In this document: positions 1 to 11,520 of the stretch, in pieces
Layout: each line of letters opens with the position of its first letter
Position numbering within the stretch: the stretch's first letter is position 1
Translations under genes and position numbers: made by a program
DNA from: Megamerina dolium
Lineage: Eukaryota > Arthropoda > Insecta > Diptera > Megamerinidae
Length of the DNA stretch: 64,000 bases
Reading direction: 5' to 3'
Assembly (NCBI GenBank): GCA_963854835.1
Contig: OY978525.1
Location: forward strand, 101,263,388-101,327,387
Notes under the pieces: model-generated
The model's database searches: none
What the model saw: only the letters and a program-made list of their open reading frames with translations
What the model was told of the DNA's origin: nothing

Positions 1-95
1 TTTTCTTTCGAAAGTCATCCGTTTTGTTTTATCTTTCTCGCTCACAGTCCAAGTTTCAGCGCCACACTGTATGTTCGGCCTAAATCGATCATCGG
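1..95 (-). pseudogene. RTE-like LINE fragment at the window edge
   Basis: Read on the minus strand, this edge piece encodes GAETWTVSEKDK followed by a conserved F-E-R-K. This is the post-RT motif (Y-G-x-E-T-W, then x-K-x-D, then F-E-x-K) of endonuclease/reverse-transcriptase LINEs often annotated in insects as craniofacial development protein 2-like, which are RTE-type. Only about 30 residues lie inside the window and the rest would continue left of base 1. The same motif recurs near 2480-2510, also on the minus strand, so two copies or two pieces lie close together. No start or full domain is visible. The family call rests on this motif alone. Confidence 0.5.
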
Positions 96-2125
96 TTGGT
101 ATGGCCACATGAGAAGAAGAAAAAGTACAACCATAGAATTTCAATAATCGTATCTAAAATTACATTTGGGATAGTTCTTGTCTTCGGAGATCTATATTAA
201 AATTTTCCAACGAGCCTTTCGTGGGCTATTTTTTAATGTTAAAAAAAAATCTACCATTTAAAACAAACGATCATTTAACAATCACAATTCACGTGAACAT
301 TGAGTACGGAAACACGATGTAAATTTTCCTAAAATGACACTGAAAATTGTCTCAAAGACGTCGATTATTGCAAAAAGTATCGTGACACACTTTTGATCAA
401 AAACTAAATGAATATTACCGACCTTATTCTTTAGATATTTTGCCGTGAGGCTTCTTCCTTTTCCCATATTTAAAATAAATTGCTCTTCCCACACCTTTTA
501 TATCGCAACAAAAATGTATGAAGGATTGAATACAGCGTGATACATCTAATAAAGACTAATTTGAATGGAATTCAATAAATATTAATGATTGCGATGAAGT
601 ACATTTTAACGATCCCTTTCTCTATAATGCATGTAACTTTATGCTCATCATAAATTGATCCGTTTTGAATTAAAAATATACCCAAACGTTGCATGTACAT
701 ACTTATAACTCACCTGTGTAATTTACAAAGTCAATTTAGTTAGTTCTGCAAATATACAATAATAAAAATAGAGCATTAAAGGAATTGCCTATTTAATTAA
801 AATAAAAGTTAGCATACTGAGTTCAATAAAATGAAACAATAACAACAATGATAACCATTATAAAAATCAATCAATTCTTCTTGCATAACTGCTACTAAGC
901 AACTTGTATCCAATTAAAGTGAAATAAAACAAATGATACAAATTAGTCTAGGGGAAAAAAAACACATGAAATGGTTATGAAGGAAGTTAAAAATCAACCA
1001 ATAATATTGAAATGAAATTTAACTTCGAAATATGCTATTGCTACCTTTTATACTCCTCGTACTTACAAGAAGAATATTGAATGACACAAAGAAGTATAAT
1101 AATTAATTACAAGTAAAATTCACGGCAAAGAATTTGACAGTAATATAATTTAATTCATTAGAATGTAAAAAAAAAGAAAATTTTATATGCGCACGAAATA
1201 TGATATATTGATGAGAAACAACATTTTCTTATTGTATTTTTTTTTTGTGTTCTCAGGTTTTTCACAAAAACCTAGCTGAAAATGATTAATTTTTCTACTA
1301 TTTTTTATTAGTAAGTTGGACATAACAATCAATTAAGTAAGCATTTGGCTAATCATCTCTGTTTTTTTTTGCAAACTGACGCCAATTCAAATCACTAGGG
1401 ATTTGGGCAAGTTCCCCAATAGTTTCAACCGGATATTCCTCTTCTCTGATCACTGGGCACCAAAAACAGCGCAGTTGCGAAGAGGGAACTAGTTACCGCG
1501 GACACTTTGAGCGAATTGTGAAAAACCGCTGATGTTGATTTTCTCCACAAATAAGACTACCTTTTTTTTTGTGTGCATTAGCTCTAATGCTATCTAATAT
1601 CTTTCGATTCTTGATATGCCACTTCGAAGAGAGTTAGTATAGTTTTTAGTACAAAGAACTTCACAGTGACACAGTTTGAATGTGATCTGCCGTTTTGTTT
1701 GCCTCTACGGGTACTCTTTGTGCTTATCAAATCATGTTAGAAAGCCCGTAACCACTCTTATGTGGTATCTAGTTTGTAGTAACTCTATGGTAAGCTAAAG
1801 AAAGGTCCATGCCCAATGAATTTATTGAATTATTCGTTCTAAAGCGGCTACTATATCCAGAAATATAAATGAGATGGACTCTGCTGAAGGCTCCCAATTC
1901 AACAAGTAATTGCAAACATTCCCAGATATTATTTTATACGAAAAGCTGCTTTGATTTCGTAGAATTTTTTAAACTTTTGGTATAGAGCTTTGATGCAAAG
2001 CTCTATTATATGCTATTCAGGCAAAAAAACTGGTGGAAATATTTTCATGGCATATGCAAACATTCTTTGTTAATGTTTTTGTAAAATATCTTCTTATAAA
2101 AATGAATTGTTTTTTTTAATCATCA
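96..2125. other. AT-rich DNA without recognisable genes
   Basis: About 2 kb of AT-rich sequence with homopolymer runs and no ORF resembling a known protein. A slightly more GC-rich patch at about 1380-1530 may be a worn repeat, but I cannot name it. Confidence 0.6.
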
Positions 2126-2515
2126 TCATTGTCGGCTGGACAATCCAGGTCGAATCTTCGCCTGCTGCAGTATTAGTCGCCAATTTTCACAGTCCCGTGC
2201 CTGGGATCTCCACGCTTGTATACCCAGGGTGTTGGCATCATCATCGACTCCATCTATCCATCTCAAGCGTGGACGCCCTTTTCTTGTTCTCGGAATTTTC
2301 CAAATAGAATTTGTTGTGCTGGGTAGGAATTGCCAGCTCTCAAGACGTGACATGCGCATATAATTGCTGTAGCTCATCGTTGTATCTCTTTTTCTGAACC
2401 CCGTTTTTATTTATAGCTCCGAAAATTCACCGCAGGATTTTCCTTTCAAAAACAAGCAATCTCTGCTTATCTGCTTCACTGACGACCCATGATTCACCTT
2501 CAGAGTATTATTAAC
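2126..2515 (-). pseudogene. RTE-like LINE, C-terminal tail of ORF2
   Basis: Minus-strand translation gives WVVSEADKQRLLVFERKILR (about 2490-2430), then, after frame breaks, a tail with G-R-P-R-L-R-W-x-D-G-V-x-x-D-A-x-x-L-G, W-R-x-Q-A-x-D, W-R and Q-A-K (2126-2377). This is the arrangement downstream of the reverse transcriptase in RTE-type LINEs, where the GRPRxRW and NWRxxAxDRxxWR blocks end the protein. Endonuclease and RT core are absent, so the copy is 5' truncated. An in-frame stop interrupts the FERKILR segment. It is a dead relic. Confidence 0.7.
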
Positions 2516-2657
2516 GTTCGGTATAGGGAAACCTTAGTGATCCAGTTAAGCAAGCAGCTCTTGAGGTGGTCACATAGGGAGAAATAGCAGCGATTTGCTG
2601 CTTTTTTTTAATAGGTTTTATGGTTTACGTAAAATAAAAAAATACATTTTATTTGAA
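2516..2657. other. Short spacer before a mariner element
   Basis: A small perfect hairpin lies at about 2588-2602 (GCAGC, five-base loop, GCTGC). I see no coding content. Confidence 0.4.
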
Positions 2658-2659
2658 TA

Positions 2660-3787
2660 TTGGGTAATTTAAAAAGTCTCCGTGGTTTTTGTTACTAGAT
2701 GGTGTTGATGCTCATGTGCTGTGTCAAAAGTGAAACAATAGGTGCTGGAAAGGTGACATTTTAGGCCACATATTTTGTGAATACAGTTCTGTAAGTTGTT
2801 GCTTGTGTAAAAAATTATATTATATTAAATTATATTTGAGGAAATACGCTATGTACTGCTTTTTACTATAAAAATCGTAGAACCGATGCTAAAATATGCC
2901 AAAAAATTTGTGTGGTTTACGATGAGAATGATATGAATTAACGCCAGGAGTGGTTTGCTTGATTCGGTTCCGAAAATTTCGATGTCAAACAAGCATCGCG
3001 TTCTGGTCGGTCAGTCACTGAAAAAGTCGATTAAATTTTTAAACTGGTGAAACAAGACCGATACGCAAGTTGTCAGGATATAGCGAAGGCACTAAACATC
3101 TACTATGTGACAACTTGGAATAATCTACAATGTGGCTACGCAAAGATGCTCGATCTTTGGATACCACCATTAAATGGTATCCAACGCAAACAATCATGAT
3201 CAAAGGCCGGTAACACTTCACCAACAACTTCAAAGTATGGACTGACAGTAAACAAGATTATGTTAAGTATTTGGTGAGATTGGAAACGAATTATCTATTA
3301 CGAGCTGCTACAGCCTGCTGAAATGATTAATTCTGATCTCTACTGCTCACGTCTTGACCGTTTGAACGAAGCAATGAAGGAAGAAAAAGCGACTAGAATT
3401 GGCCAACAGAAAAGAAGTTGTGTTCCATCACAACAATGCCAGACCATACACATCTTTGAAGACTTGGAACAAATTGACGGAACTTAGTTGGGAAGCTTTG
3501 ATGCATCCACCGTATAGTCCGAACCATGCACCGTCTGATTACCATTTGTTTCGGTCTGTACAAAACTCTCTTAATGGTATGAAATTAGGCGACGAAAGAG
3601 TCGCTGAAAATCACTAGGCCAAATTTTTCGCTAATAAACCACAGCAGTTCTACACCGATGGAATTATGAAATTACCGAAAAAAATGGCAAAAAGTCATCA
3701 AAAATAATGGCCAAAATGTACTTGATTATAATTTTTGTTCAAAAATGTACAAAAAAAAAAAACGCGAATACTTTTTAAATTACCCAA
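2660..3787 (+). mobile_element. mariner-type DNA transposon, internally deleted
   Basis: The ends are inverted repeats: TTGGGTAATTTAAAAAGT at 2660 and its reverse complement ending at 3787. Both are flanked by TA (2658-2659 and 3788-3789), the target duplication of the Tc1/mariner superfamily. At about 1128 bp it is shorter than the usual 1.3 kb. The missing part matches a gap in the transposase between the DNA-binding half and the catalytic core. It lies in the plus orientation and is non-functional. Confidence 0.93.
2880..3715 (+). pseudogene. mariner transposase pseudogene (DD34D type)
   Basis: Pieces in several frames match a mariner transposase in order: EWFA plus FGSENFDVKQASRSGRS (helix-turn-helix and linker), QDRYASCQDIAKALNI, then after a gap a WDWKRIIYYELL-like block, NSDLYCSRLDRLNEAM, and an open stretch 3399-3617 with VVFHHNNARPYTS and LMHPPYSPNHAPSDYHLF. 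The third catalytic Asp (APSDY) remains. The second, normally HQDNA, is now HNNA, so Asp became Asn. The first catalytic block (DExW) falls in the roughly 60-residue deletion near 3185. Stops and frameshifts rule out activity. Confidence 0.9.
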
Positions 3788-3789
3788 TA

Positions 3790-5884
3790 TTTTGTTTACA
3801 AAATTGCATAGTCAACATAATGTAGTTCAATATATCTTTAATCAATTCACTAATGGTAACTAATACCGAAAAACACCATAAATTTAACAAGACTTAATCA
3901 ACACTTAAGTAAACACTTGTTACATAAATGTGCAATTGAATTGTTGTTTATTCTAGTTTTTGTTGTTTCGATTGTTATGTGTAGATTGTTAATTTTCGAA
4001 TATGTGTAAACCGAAAATAGTAATACCCTTTAGCCAGCATAGTATTTTATAAATAGTAAAAACACAAAAAGCCAGTATAAAAACCACAAATGAATAAGAA
4101 ATATCAAATATTTTGAATATGCTGTTTGATAAGTTTGTGATATGAAAATAAGAATTTCAACATTATTATCATCGTTATTAATCTAAATATTTTTTTTTCA
4201 TTTAAAATGGAATGAAATTTGAAATTTTCATATAACAAACTTATCATACAAGTACAACGGTTTTCATATACGACTATACGTAAACTTGTACATATGTTGA
4301 TATGTTACATATACACGCATATACATATATGCTGACTTATGTAGGTAGATATTGTATTATTTGGTACTCTCACACAAGTGTACAAGTGATAACTTGGAAT
4401 GGTAAAACCAAATTTACAAGGATAAGAGCTTCGTTAAAATTCTAGTTGCTATGGTATTTGTGATGAAATTTTTGTTTCTTTTTTTTTTTTTAGTTTTCTT
4501 TGCTTTTGTTTGTTTATTGTACATACATGTGCCTTAAAGGGTTTTATTTAACTTTTCTATACAATAAATGTACGCAATAATAACACATACCCTCAAATAT
4601 ATACAAATACATATATACATATAATATTGTACATAATATAATCCTTTCAATATGCACATATTGTTTATCTAAGTACGAATATTTGATGAGCCAATGGTAA
4701 AAATGTAATGAGCTCCAATTTGAAAAATTTTGCATTTTCTTATATTTTGAAAATATTTGATCAATTTGAAGAACATTTTTCTAATCAATTTTATGGCTAA
4801 TTGTAGAAATATTGTTCATATATTTCTTATTTTAGTCCATTTAGTATAATTTTTGAATTTAGTAGCACACTTTTAGGCATTCCACTATATTCCTTCCTAT
4901 GAGATAATTCAGTAGCACTTTCTTTTACAAGATTTCTTTTGAATTTTCTGTTGGGTATGAGCGATACATATATAAATATAAATAACAACACTAACATCAA
5001 CATCAACATCAACATCAACCAAAAAAAAAAAAAAAATATTGTAATAATATTATGTACATACGAGTATTCATACATAAATCTAAAAAACATGTCAAAAGTG
5101 CAATAACTTTTGTCAGAAAAAGAAAAATAACATATATTTTTATTGTGCGGTTTAATGTGTTTGAGTTGTTAACAAGCATACGCATCTTGAATATGTTTAC
5201 AAAATAATATATAATATTGTATAACATAAATTAGGATGTCTAATTTTTAGTGGCTGTATATTATAGCATAAAAGAAATTTTGCAGGGATCTAAAATGAAT
5301 TTTCTTCATTTGAAATATATGTCATTTTATTGCAATTGATATTTCTTTTAGACAATCTGATTCATTCTAATCAATATATTGTTACTACATATGACTTGTA
5401 TAATGATCAGAACATGCCATCAGAACATGATGATGACAATTGACTAAATACCAATTTCATAATCACAATTCAAATTCTTTTCATAGAAACATTGGACCTA
5501 AATTCATAAAGAACTACTGTAAATGGTTTTCGAACGCTCAAAAGCATTTGAAATTCTCAAATTTTATAAAAGTTTCAAAGGTTCAACTTTGTTAGAGCTT
5601 CGTCATGGTTGCAAGAAATGATCTTCATAAGTAAGCACGTTGTGCAAGCAATTGCTTCGATAGGGCTTCCATACAGCAAACACAATGTGTCCATCAGTTA
5701 AAATAATTCAGATTTAATTTTTTTTTTATTTTCTATAGCAAAGTAATTTCTTTACTCACTTCCATCAAGATGCTTCCACAAAGTCTTATAGAAACTATTG
5801 AGGGAGCCACGTTGCTTGCGTAAGAAAGTTAGCAAAAGCAGATACAGCTTTTTGTTAGTCCAAATTGGTTTCAAAAGTCCTCTG
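3790..5884. other. AT-rich DNA with small microsatellites
   Basis: Non-coding to my reading. It contains a hexanucleotide run of CATCAA (4993-5019) directly followed by an A16 tract. Reading the complementary strand produces a Leu/Met-rich spurious ORF. Frequent tacatata-type runs are typical of fly introns and intergenic DNA. Confidence 0.6.
4993..5036. repeat. (CATCAA)n microsatellite plus A-tract
   Basis: Four to five tandem copies of a six-base CATCAA unit abut a run of 16 A residues. Confidence 0.85.
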
Positions 5885-5888
5885 TTAA

Positions 5889-6500
5889 CCCTTAATGGAT
5901 AACATTATTTTTACATACACTAAAGGTAATGTTCGTCGGTTCGACAAAGTCTGTTTTAAAACTTTAATTAAAAAACACAAAAAGAATAAATTGAAAGAAA
6001 TCATTATTTTCATTTATTTAATTTCTAAGAATTTGTAAGAAACTAAAATTATAAATTTCATTTAACAAAATTGGACTCAGTAAGGCCTTTTATTTTCGGC
6101 ATTTATAGATTTTTTTTCGTTTCCAGAAGACAGCATGGAAACAGTTTTATTCGGAATCAGCTTGTAAAAAAAAGAGTGAGCTCGTTATAGTAACAGAAAA
6201 TGAATGTATCTCCATTTTTTGTGTTTCCCAATTCTTTCGGGATTTTCCTTTTTATTTGAAAGTAAAGTTCCCACAAACGTTAGGTTAGTGGTTTTACCAG
6301 ATAAGTGGATGTGAATCAGTTATCTATCTATGGTCATTCCGACGAAGTTCGTGTTTACGCCGCTTAATGTATGCTCAACTTTAAAGCACAGATCAAACAA
6401 ATGTTATTGCAAAAAAGAGTCCTACATACAAGTCTTGTCATAAAAGCGATTGGAGAGAAAAATGAACTAATAGAAATCGATGAAGGTTACCGTCTTAGGG
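5889..6500. mobile_element. piggyBac-like non-autonomous element (candidate MITE)
   Basis: A 612-bp segment is bounded on both sides by TTAA (5885-5888 and 6501-6504), the obligate target duplication of piggyBac elements. The ends are inverted and begin with CCCT: CCCTTAATGGATAACATT on the left and CCCTAAGACGGTAACCTT on the right, read inward, which I align at 12 of 18 positions. piggyBac-family ends typically start CCC next to TTAA. The interior has no transposase-like ORF, so this would be a deletion derivative or MITE. The ends are imperfect, so chance is not excluded, but both features agreeing at one locus is encouraging. Confidence 0.5.
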
Positions 6501-6504
6501 TTAA

Positions 6505-8214
6505 ACAAAAATGCTTGTGTAAAAAGAGCTTCTATCAATGATTATTGAACGTAAAACTTGCAATAAATATTTTAAATCAAAAGAATTAAATTCCAGTGCA
6601 TTGTGAGGGTTTTATCGAATCAAAAGAAGAAACCCTAAATGTAATATGAGAATTCTATTAAATTAATTGTGACTTTCCGGTCTTCATATCCAGTAAGTCA
6701 AGTAATAATTTGCACTTCCAGAAGGTTAAAATGCAATTGCTTACCTCTATAAGAATATCGTAGAGCTTTATTATGAGAATTTGAATAGAATAAGAGAGAA
6801 TAAGCTTTATTCAAGCAGCCTTTGAGCAGCCTTTGGATGGAAATCATTTCTTGAAGGGGAAAAAATAACCAAAAGTTGTATAGCAGTTTGCTTGTAGTAT
6901 TTAGAGTATTATTTTTATTTTGTAGCCTCTATAAGCCATTCAAACAAAATTGTATTCAAATTTCTATAATTTCTATAGACACTTATCGAAGCGCAATGTG
7001 TTATGTGGGAAGTACAATCAAACTATTTAAGGTAGAGATGGATGCATTTATCTCTGTAGACTAGTGAGCAAAATACATTTCGATTTAAACAGTATTTACC
7101 CAATATTTATATGACCAGTCTTCTACCAGACTACTGCCACAAATTGTTGTCGCTCACTGTACAATAGCTCGTGGTTTGTATTTTAATATTTTATCTTTTA
7201 AGTGAAAATTTTTCTTTTTAATTTACATCCAATTTCTCTGATATACATACATATAGTACCATGTCTCATGCTCATGTATGTACCTACTAAATATCCTATG
7301 CAAGTACATACAATACATGTGAGTACTCTCTATATAATGCCTTCTTAATGTTGTTGCTTATATTCTCGAGTGTAATTTTATTGCAATCATGGGAATAAGC
7401 CTTTACAATTAAATCAAATGACAAACAACAAATAGGAGTGTTCTGCCAAAACAACCAAATATTTCTATACAAAGAGAAGTAGTCAAAAACGCCTAAATAT
7501 ATGTTATTAGTGTATATAAAAAAAAAATATAATAAAATTCAACAGCGCTCATATAAAGTATAATGCAATAAAAAAAAATATATACCCTTCAAAATAAAAT
7601 ATATAGGTGTTTATATAGGTACTTGCAAAACATTGTAAGCCTTGTAACTATGTATATAGCAAAATGTCCTTGACAACGAAAATTACTTTCAGTCTGAGTA
7701 GTGTGAGAGTATAAGTACATACTACAATATACAATATGAGTGTATTTACGCTGAAATTGTTTTTTTTTTTTTATTATTTCATTCCTCGCAACCCCAATCA
7801 TCATATATTCATGCATATTTAATGTGTAAATGGCAAGTAAGAGCAAAAATGCTAGCTTAGTTAGTTAGTTTTGCTTTGAAGCAAAAGTCTTGCATTTGCT
7901 GTCGAATTTTTCTTTTTCCAAATTTTTCTTTAACTTTAAGTGCTTTTTATTTTCTCTACATCACATTCTATGTGTCAAGATATGAACTGTGCCAGCAACG
8001 ACAACGACATTGACGATTAAACATGGCAATGAAAAAGTAAACAAGTGAAAATTGAGTGTAGCAAGAGAGGTGGCAGTAATAGCAAAATATCAAACGGAAA
8101 ATGTAATTTAGCAAATGCGGAAATCCGTATTTAAATCCGTGCAAACAAACAAAAAGGAAGATGACATCAAAAATATAGATACCAAAATGAAAATTAGCAC
8201 ATCAAAATAAACAA

Positions 8215-8246
<32 letters not shown>

Positions 8247-9470
8247 GAAGAAAGGCAAATTTCTTCTGTAGCAAAAGGACAAACTGACCAAATGGCCAAT
8301 AATTGTTGTTTGACATTTTATCTGCGCACATGTTGGGAATATTAATGATCACACAGTAATTGTTTGAGAGTAATATCAGACTAATGTCATCTTTCTACAT
8401 TCATACAGAATAATACAATATTAACCAAACTAATTTGTATGTAATTTTCGAATGATCGCATCTGCGGCTCTCATCGACTGTTGGCAATGGGGAAAAAGAA
8501 GTATCATTAACACCATTGACTAGATGGAGGAGGTATGATGAAATATTTTATGATAAAACTTTCAGAGTGACTTGCTGGCCAAATGCTCAGTTTATACATC
8601 AATACTATGAGCATAAATATGACAAAAGTAGGAGTTAAGTGAAGTCACAACGATTCGCACGAGCTACTTATCCACCCATCCGTCGGAGGGACACATTCTC
8701 AATTGTTTTATCTCTGCCGAAGCACACAACCTTAACCTATCAAATTAAGGAGAACGAAAAGCAGTAGAAAAAGACGCTAAAACTGCCCGATTCAAACCAC
8801 TCAAAAGCATCGTTCTAATGTATTGAAAATGAAGCGATTGATATGATGTGAATTACGTACGTACTTGTAATTGGCAACATTAAAATGTAATGAAATACGC
8901 TGGCTCCACACTATTGCGATGTCATGTAAAATGAATCGATACACGGAACCAAAGACGATTGAATATATTATTTGATATTAACATGAAAGAGAGAGAGAGT
9001 GGCATAGCAACAAACATTTTACTCTCATTATATGTACTATATGTAGATAACAGTAAATGACAGCCACCGTTGGATGCGTCAAGTCATATTTATTTAAACA
9101 TAAAATTGTCAAATGTAATAAATAATATTTTTGAATATTATTCGCTAAGGTGGAGTAAAATGTTCATACATATTTGTATATATGATACAATATAAGATGC
9201 ATGAATAATAAATAAAGCAACAAAGATCATTGACTACATAGCATTTCAAACTAGATATTATTATGATAATATTATGCATTCATAAGTATACTTATATATG
9301 TATGTGTAAATAATATATATTTTCGAATGTTGAATAGAAACGAAATTGAATGTAATAAATGTCTACTTGATTGTAGCAAGAATTAAGAGAACTCGATACT
9401 TGAAAGTATCGATTTTTGATTCTGAACAGCACAAGTGCTATAAATTTTTTATTAGATGAAATGTATTGTG
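6505..9470. other. AT-rich DNA without recognisable genes
   Basis: About 3 kb of AT-rich sequence. It holds an AAT microsatellite (8216-8244), poly-A/T runs and scattered tacatacatat motifs. Long apparent ORFs here are Tyr/Ile-rich and compositional. Confidence 0.6.
8216..8244. repeat. (AAT)n microsatellite
   Basis: About nine to ten uninterrupted AAT trinucleotides. Confidence 0.95.
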
Positions 9471-9493
9471 TAATCAGATTTATTAAAAATTTT

Positions 9494-9679
9494 CTAGAAA
9501 AATATGCGCAGAAAATCATTTATTTGATCATGGCATTGCAGAAGCATTGCTTGGAGCAATTGTTTGGCGGTCCTACAGGGGTTTATTCCCCTCCACCTCC
9601 CTGCTGCTCTCCTTATTATATTAGAGTTTAAATTGTTGTGAATCATCCATAGTGGCATTGATATGTTACGCGATTGCAT
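9494..9679 (-). pseudogene. C-terminal tail of the LOA/I-type LINE
   Basis: Minus-strand residues RRAAGRWRGINPCRTAKQLLQAM resemble the WxxxxxCRTAKxLL block that starts the C-terminal tail of this LINE group. The related copy at 35.8 kb has CKTAKIMLRA at the same place. The Cys/His-rich end seen at 35.8 kb is not visible here, so the copy ends early or is diverged. Confidence 0.6.
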
Positions 9680-9759
9680 ATCGGGGAGATGAACGCCTTC
9701 TTTGGCAATTCGATAGGCAGTATCGTTTCCTTGTATAAATTTGTGTCCCGGTATTCAAT

Positions 9760-10500
9760 ACATCCGTAGCTTTCTGTCTTCGGATAATCGTTCTAGTATT
9801 TCTTGACATATCAGTTCATTCTGACAATGTGGTACAGTGCGCGATTATTGCTTTAATCGCCGTTTGACAATCTACGTATAAATGAATTTTTGATCCGGCA
9901 GCTGTTCTAGTCAGAGCTAGCTCAGATGCCATTTTTACCGCAAAGACGTCTGCTTGGAAAACTGTGCAGTATTCTGGGAGCTTATACTACTGGATTATAT
10001 CCAATTCTGGACAGTGAACACCAGCCCCAACCCCCTCCTCCCGCATTTTCGAACCATCTGTGAAAAAGTTAAAGGTATTGCGTGGTGGTTTCAGGCCTTT
10101 ACGTCAGCCCACCTCTTCTATATAGTGTTGTATTTTCCTGCCGAACCTTAACTGCGAAATCATGTAGTCTAATTCCGATATTGTAGGTCGAAAAATATAA
10201 CAGTTCCCATATGATCTTCTTACCAATTGCCCTATAGACTTCAATCTTTCTGCAAATTTTGCAGCCAAGTTCTCTGCATAGAGATCAATCAATAGGCGGC
10301 CAATTGAGTATTTTATTGGGAGTTGTCTCTAGCGCCCCGATTATACTCAGTGCCGCGAGTCGCTGTACTTTTTCCATAGCTTTTAAGTAAGTCATCTTTT
10401 TGAGTGCTTTCCACCACACCAGTACCACGCAAAGTAGTATTGACCTGACAATTGCCGGAGCATCTTCCTGCACATGTAAAGTGCATTGCATGCTTTCTTC
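9760..10500 (-). pseudogene. LINE RNase H domain and preceding linker
   Basis: On the minus strand, 10285-10491 gives LVWWKALKKMTYLKAMEKVQ and AALSIIGALETTPNKIL, the linker between RT and RNase H in this LINE group. Downstream come FTDGSKMREEGVGAGV (about 10070-10020, first RNase H Asp), VFQADVFAVKMASE (Glu-bearing block) and LYVDCQTAIKAI (third acidic block), then a PGHKFIQGNDTA-like stretch. These are the canonical RNase H blocks D, E, D and (G)H...N in order. Frames change between blocks and at least one stop lies in the domain. Confidence 0.87.
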
Positions 10501-10581
10501 ACCCTCTCCTCAAACATTGAGTTTCCATAGCAACTTACTGTCCAACACTACTCCTACATATTTAGTGTGTGTAGTGGGAGT

Positions 10582-10895
10582 GTGTTGGTATTCTGATCTG
10601 TAGGTCGTGGGTTCAATTTCCGGCTGAAGCATAACAACTGTAATATCGGAAAGATTTTTTTTTCGAACGCTACCCACCAGTCGGCAAGCGATTGGCAATT
10701 CTTCCCGCAGTAACAATTTGCCATGGAAAAGCTTCGAAAGAAATAACTATGTGACAAAGCTCTGAAAAAGTAATGCCACAAGGATTCTGTCCTTCTAATA
10801 CTGTCCAAAATTTAACACGCATAACAGTAATGGAAGAGAAGCTCGGTCAAACAACCCTTCGGAGCTTTAAGTGCAACACATTTTTTTTTTTTGTT
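10582..10895 (+). mobile_element. tRNA-derived SINE, 5'-truncated copy inside the LINE
   Basis: This matches the near-complete SINE at 50.36-50.73 kb from its GTGTTG stretch through the B-box-like GGTTCAATTTC (10610-10620), the CCACCAGTCGGCAAGCGATT core, TACTGTCCAAAATTTAA and the GAAGCTCGG 3' end, finishing in a T-rich tail. The first tRNA-like bases, including box A, are missing. Perfect 10-bp direct repeats TAGTGGGAGT flank it (10572-10581 and 10896-10905). It sits between LTPTK and KYVGV of the LINE reading frame, so it inserted into a LINE copy already in place. Confidence 0.9.
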
Positions 10896-10905
10896 TAGTG
10901 GGAGT

Positions 10906-11500
10906 TAATGTTACACCGTTGAGCCTGCACGGTGTCCAAGAGGGAACCTTGTATCTTCTGGTGAACAGTATAAGATGCGTTTTATCTGCGTTTAAACTGA
11001 AGCCAAAGTTGGTGGCCCAGTAGTTAATGTTCTTGCGTGTTTGTTCCATCATATCCTTGATAGTCGAAAGGCATCTGCCCGTTACGATTATAGCTATGTC
11101 ATCGGCATAAGCTACTAGCTTAGGAGCTTTCCCTTCATGCTCTATCAGGATTTTGTTCATCATTACTGTCCAAAGAAGAGGTGAGAGATGTCCTCCCTGC
11201 GGAGTTCCTCTTCTGACCTCCTTAGTTATCACAGCACGATTCCATTCTGCCTTTACTTACCTATACTGCAGGAGGCTCTTTATCCAGCAGCAAATGGTAG
11301 AGTGAATATTTGCGGATTGGATTCTCTCCATTATCGCTTGTGTATATACGTTGTTGAAAACACCAGATATGTCAAGGACTGCTCCCAAGGTAAATTCCTT
11401 GCATTCTAGTGCACCCTCCAGGATCTCTATTAAGCTATGTAGGACGGTTTCCATAGATTTTCCTTTTGTGTAGACGTGTTGAGATTTCGATAGTTTAAAC
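10906..11500 (-). pseudogene. Reverse transcriptase domain of LOA/I-type LINE
   Basis: Two open pieces, 11257-11454 and 10867-11232, read as one RT domain in different frames. Visible blocks are the S-Q-H-x-Y-x-K-G-K-S entry motif, the Asp-bearing VLDISGVFNNV (motif A), RRGTPQGGHLSPLLW (motif B, 11191-11211) and VAYADDIAI (motif C, catalytic YADD at about 11099-11110), followed by GFSLNADKTHLILFTRRYK. All three motif regions that carry catalytic Asp are present, although the frame shifts between A and B. The copy is dead because of that shift, the missing upstream part and the SINE insertion just after LNGVTLTPTK. Confidence 0.9.
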
Positions 11501-11520
11501 TCTAAACTTTCCCTAAAATT

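Larger units (their letters stand above)
9500..11520 (-). mobile_element. LOA/I-type LINE fragment: RT, RNase H and tail, with nested SINE
   Basis: Minus-strand remains of a non-LTR retrotransposon, in order from high to low coordinates: KLSKSQHVYTKGKS (about 11490), LGAVLDISGVFNNV, RGTPQGG and YADD (reverse transcriptase), KYVGVVLDSKLLWKLN, an LVWWKAL plus TTPNKIL block, FTDGSK (RNase H) and a C-terminal WRGINPCRTAKQLL block. RNase H after RT places it with the LOA/I/R1-like LINE groups rather than Jockey. The segment starts abruptly at about 11520 and carries frameshifts. A SINE is inserted at 10582-10895. The upstream endonuclease part of what may be the same element lies at 13.2-13.8 kb in the same orientation. 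Confidence 0.88.
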
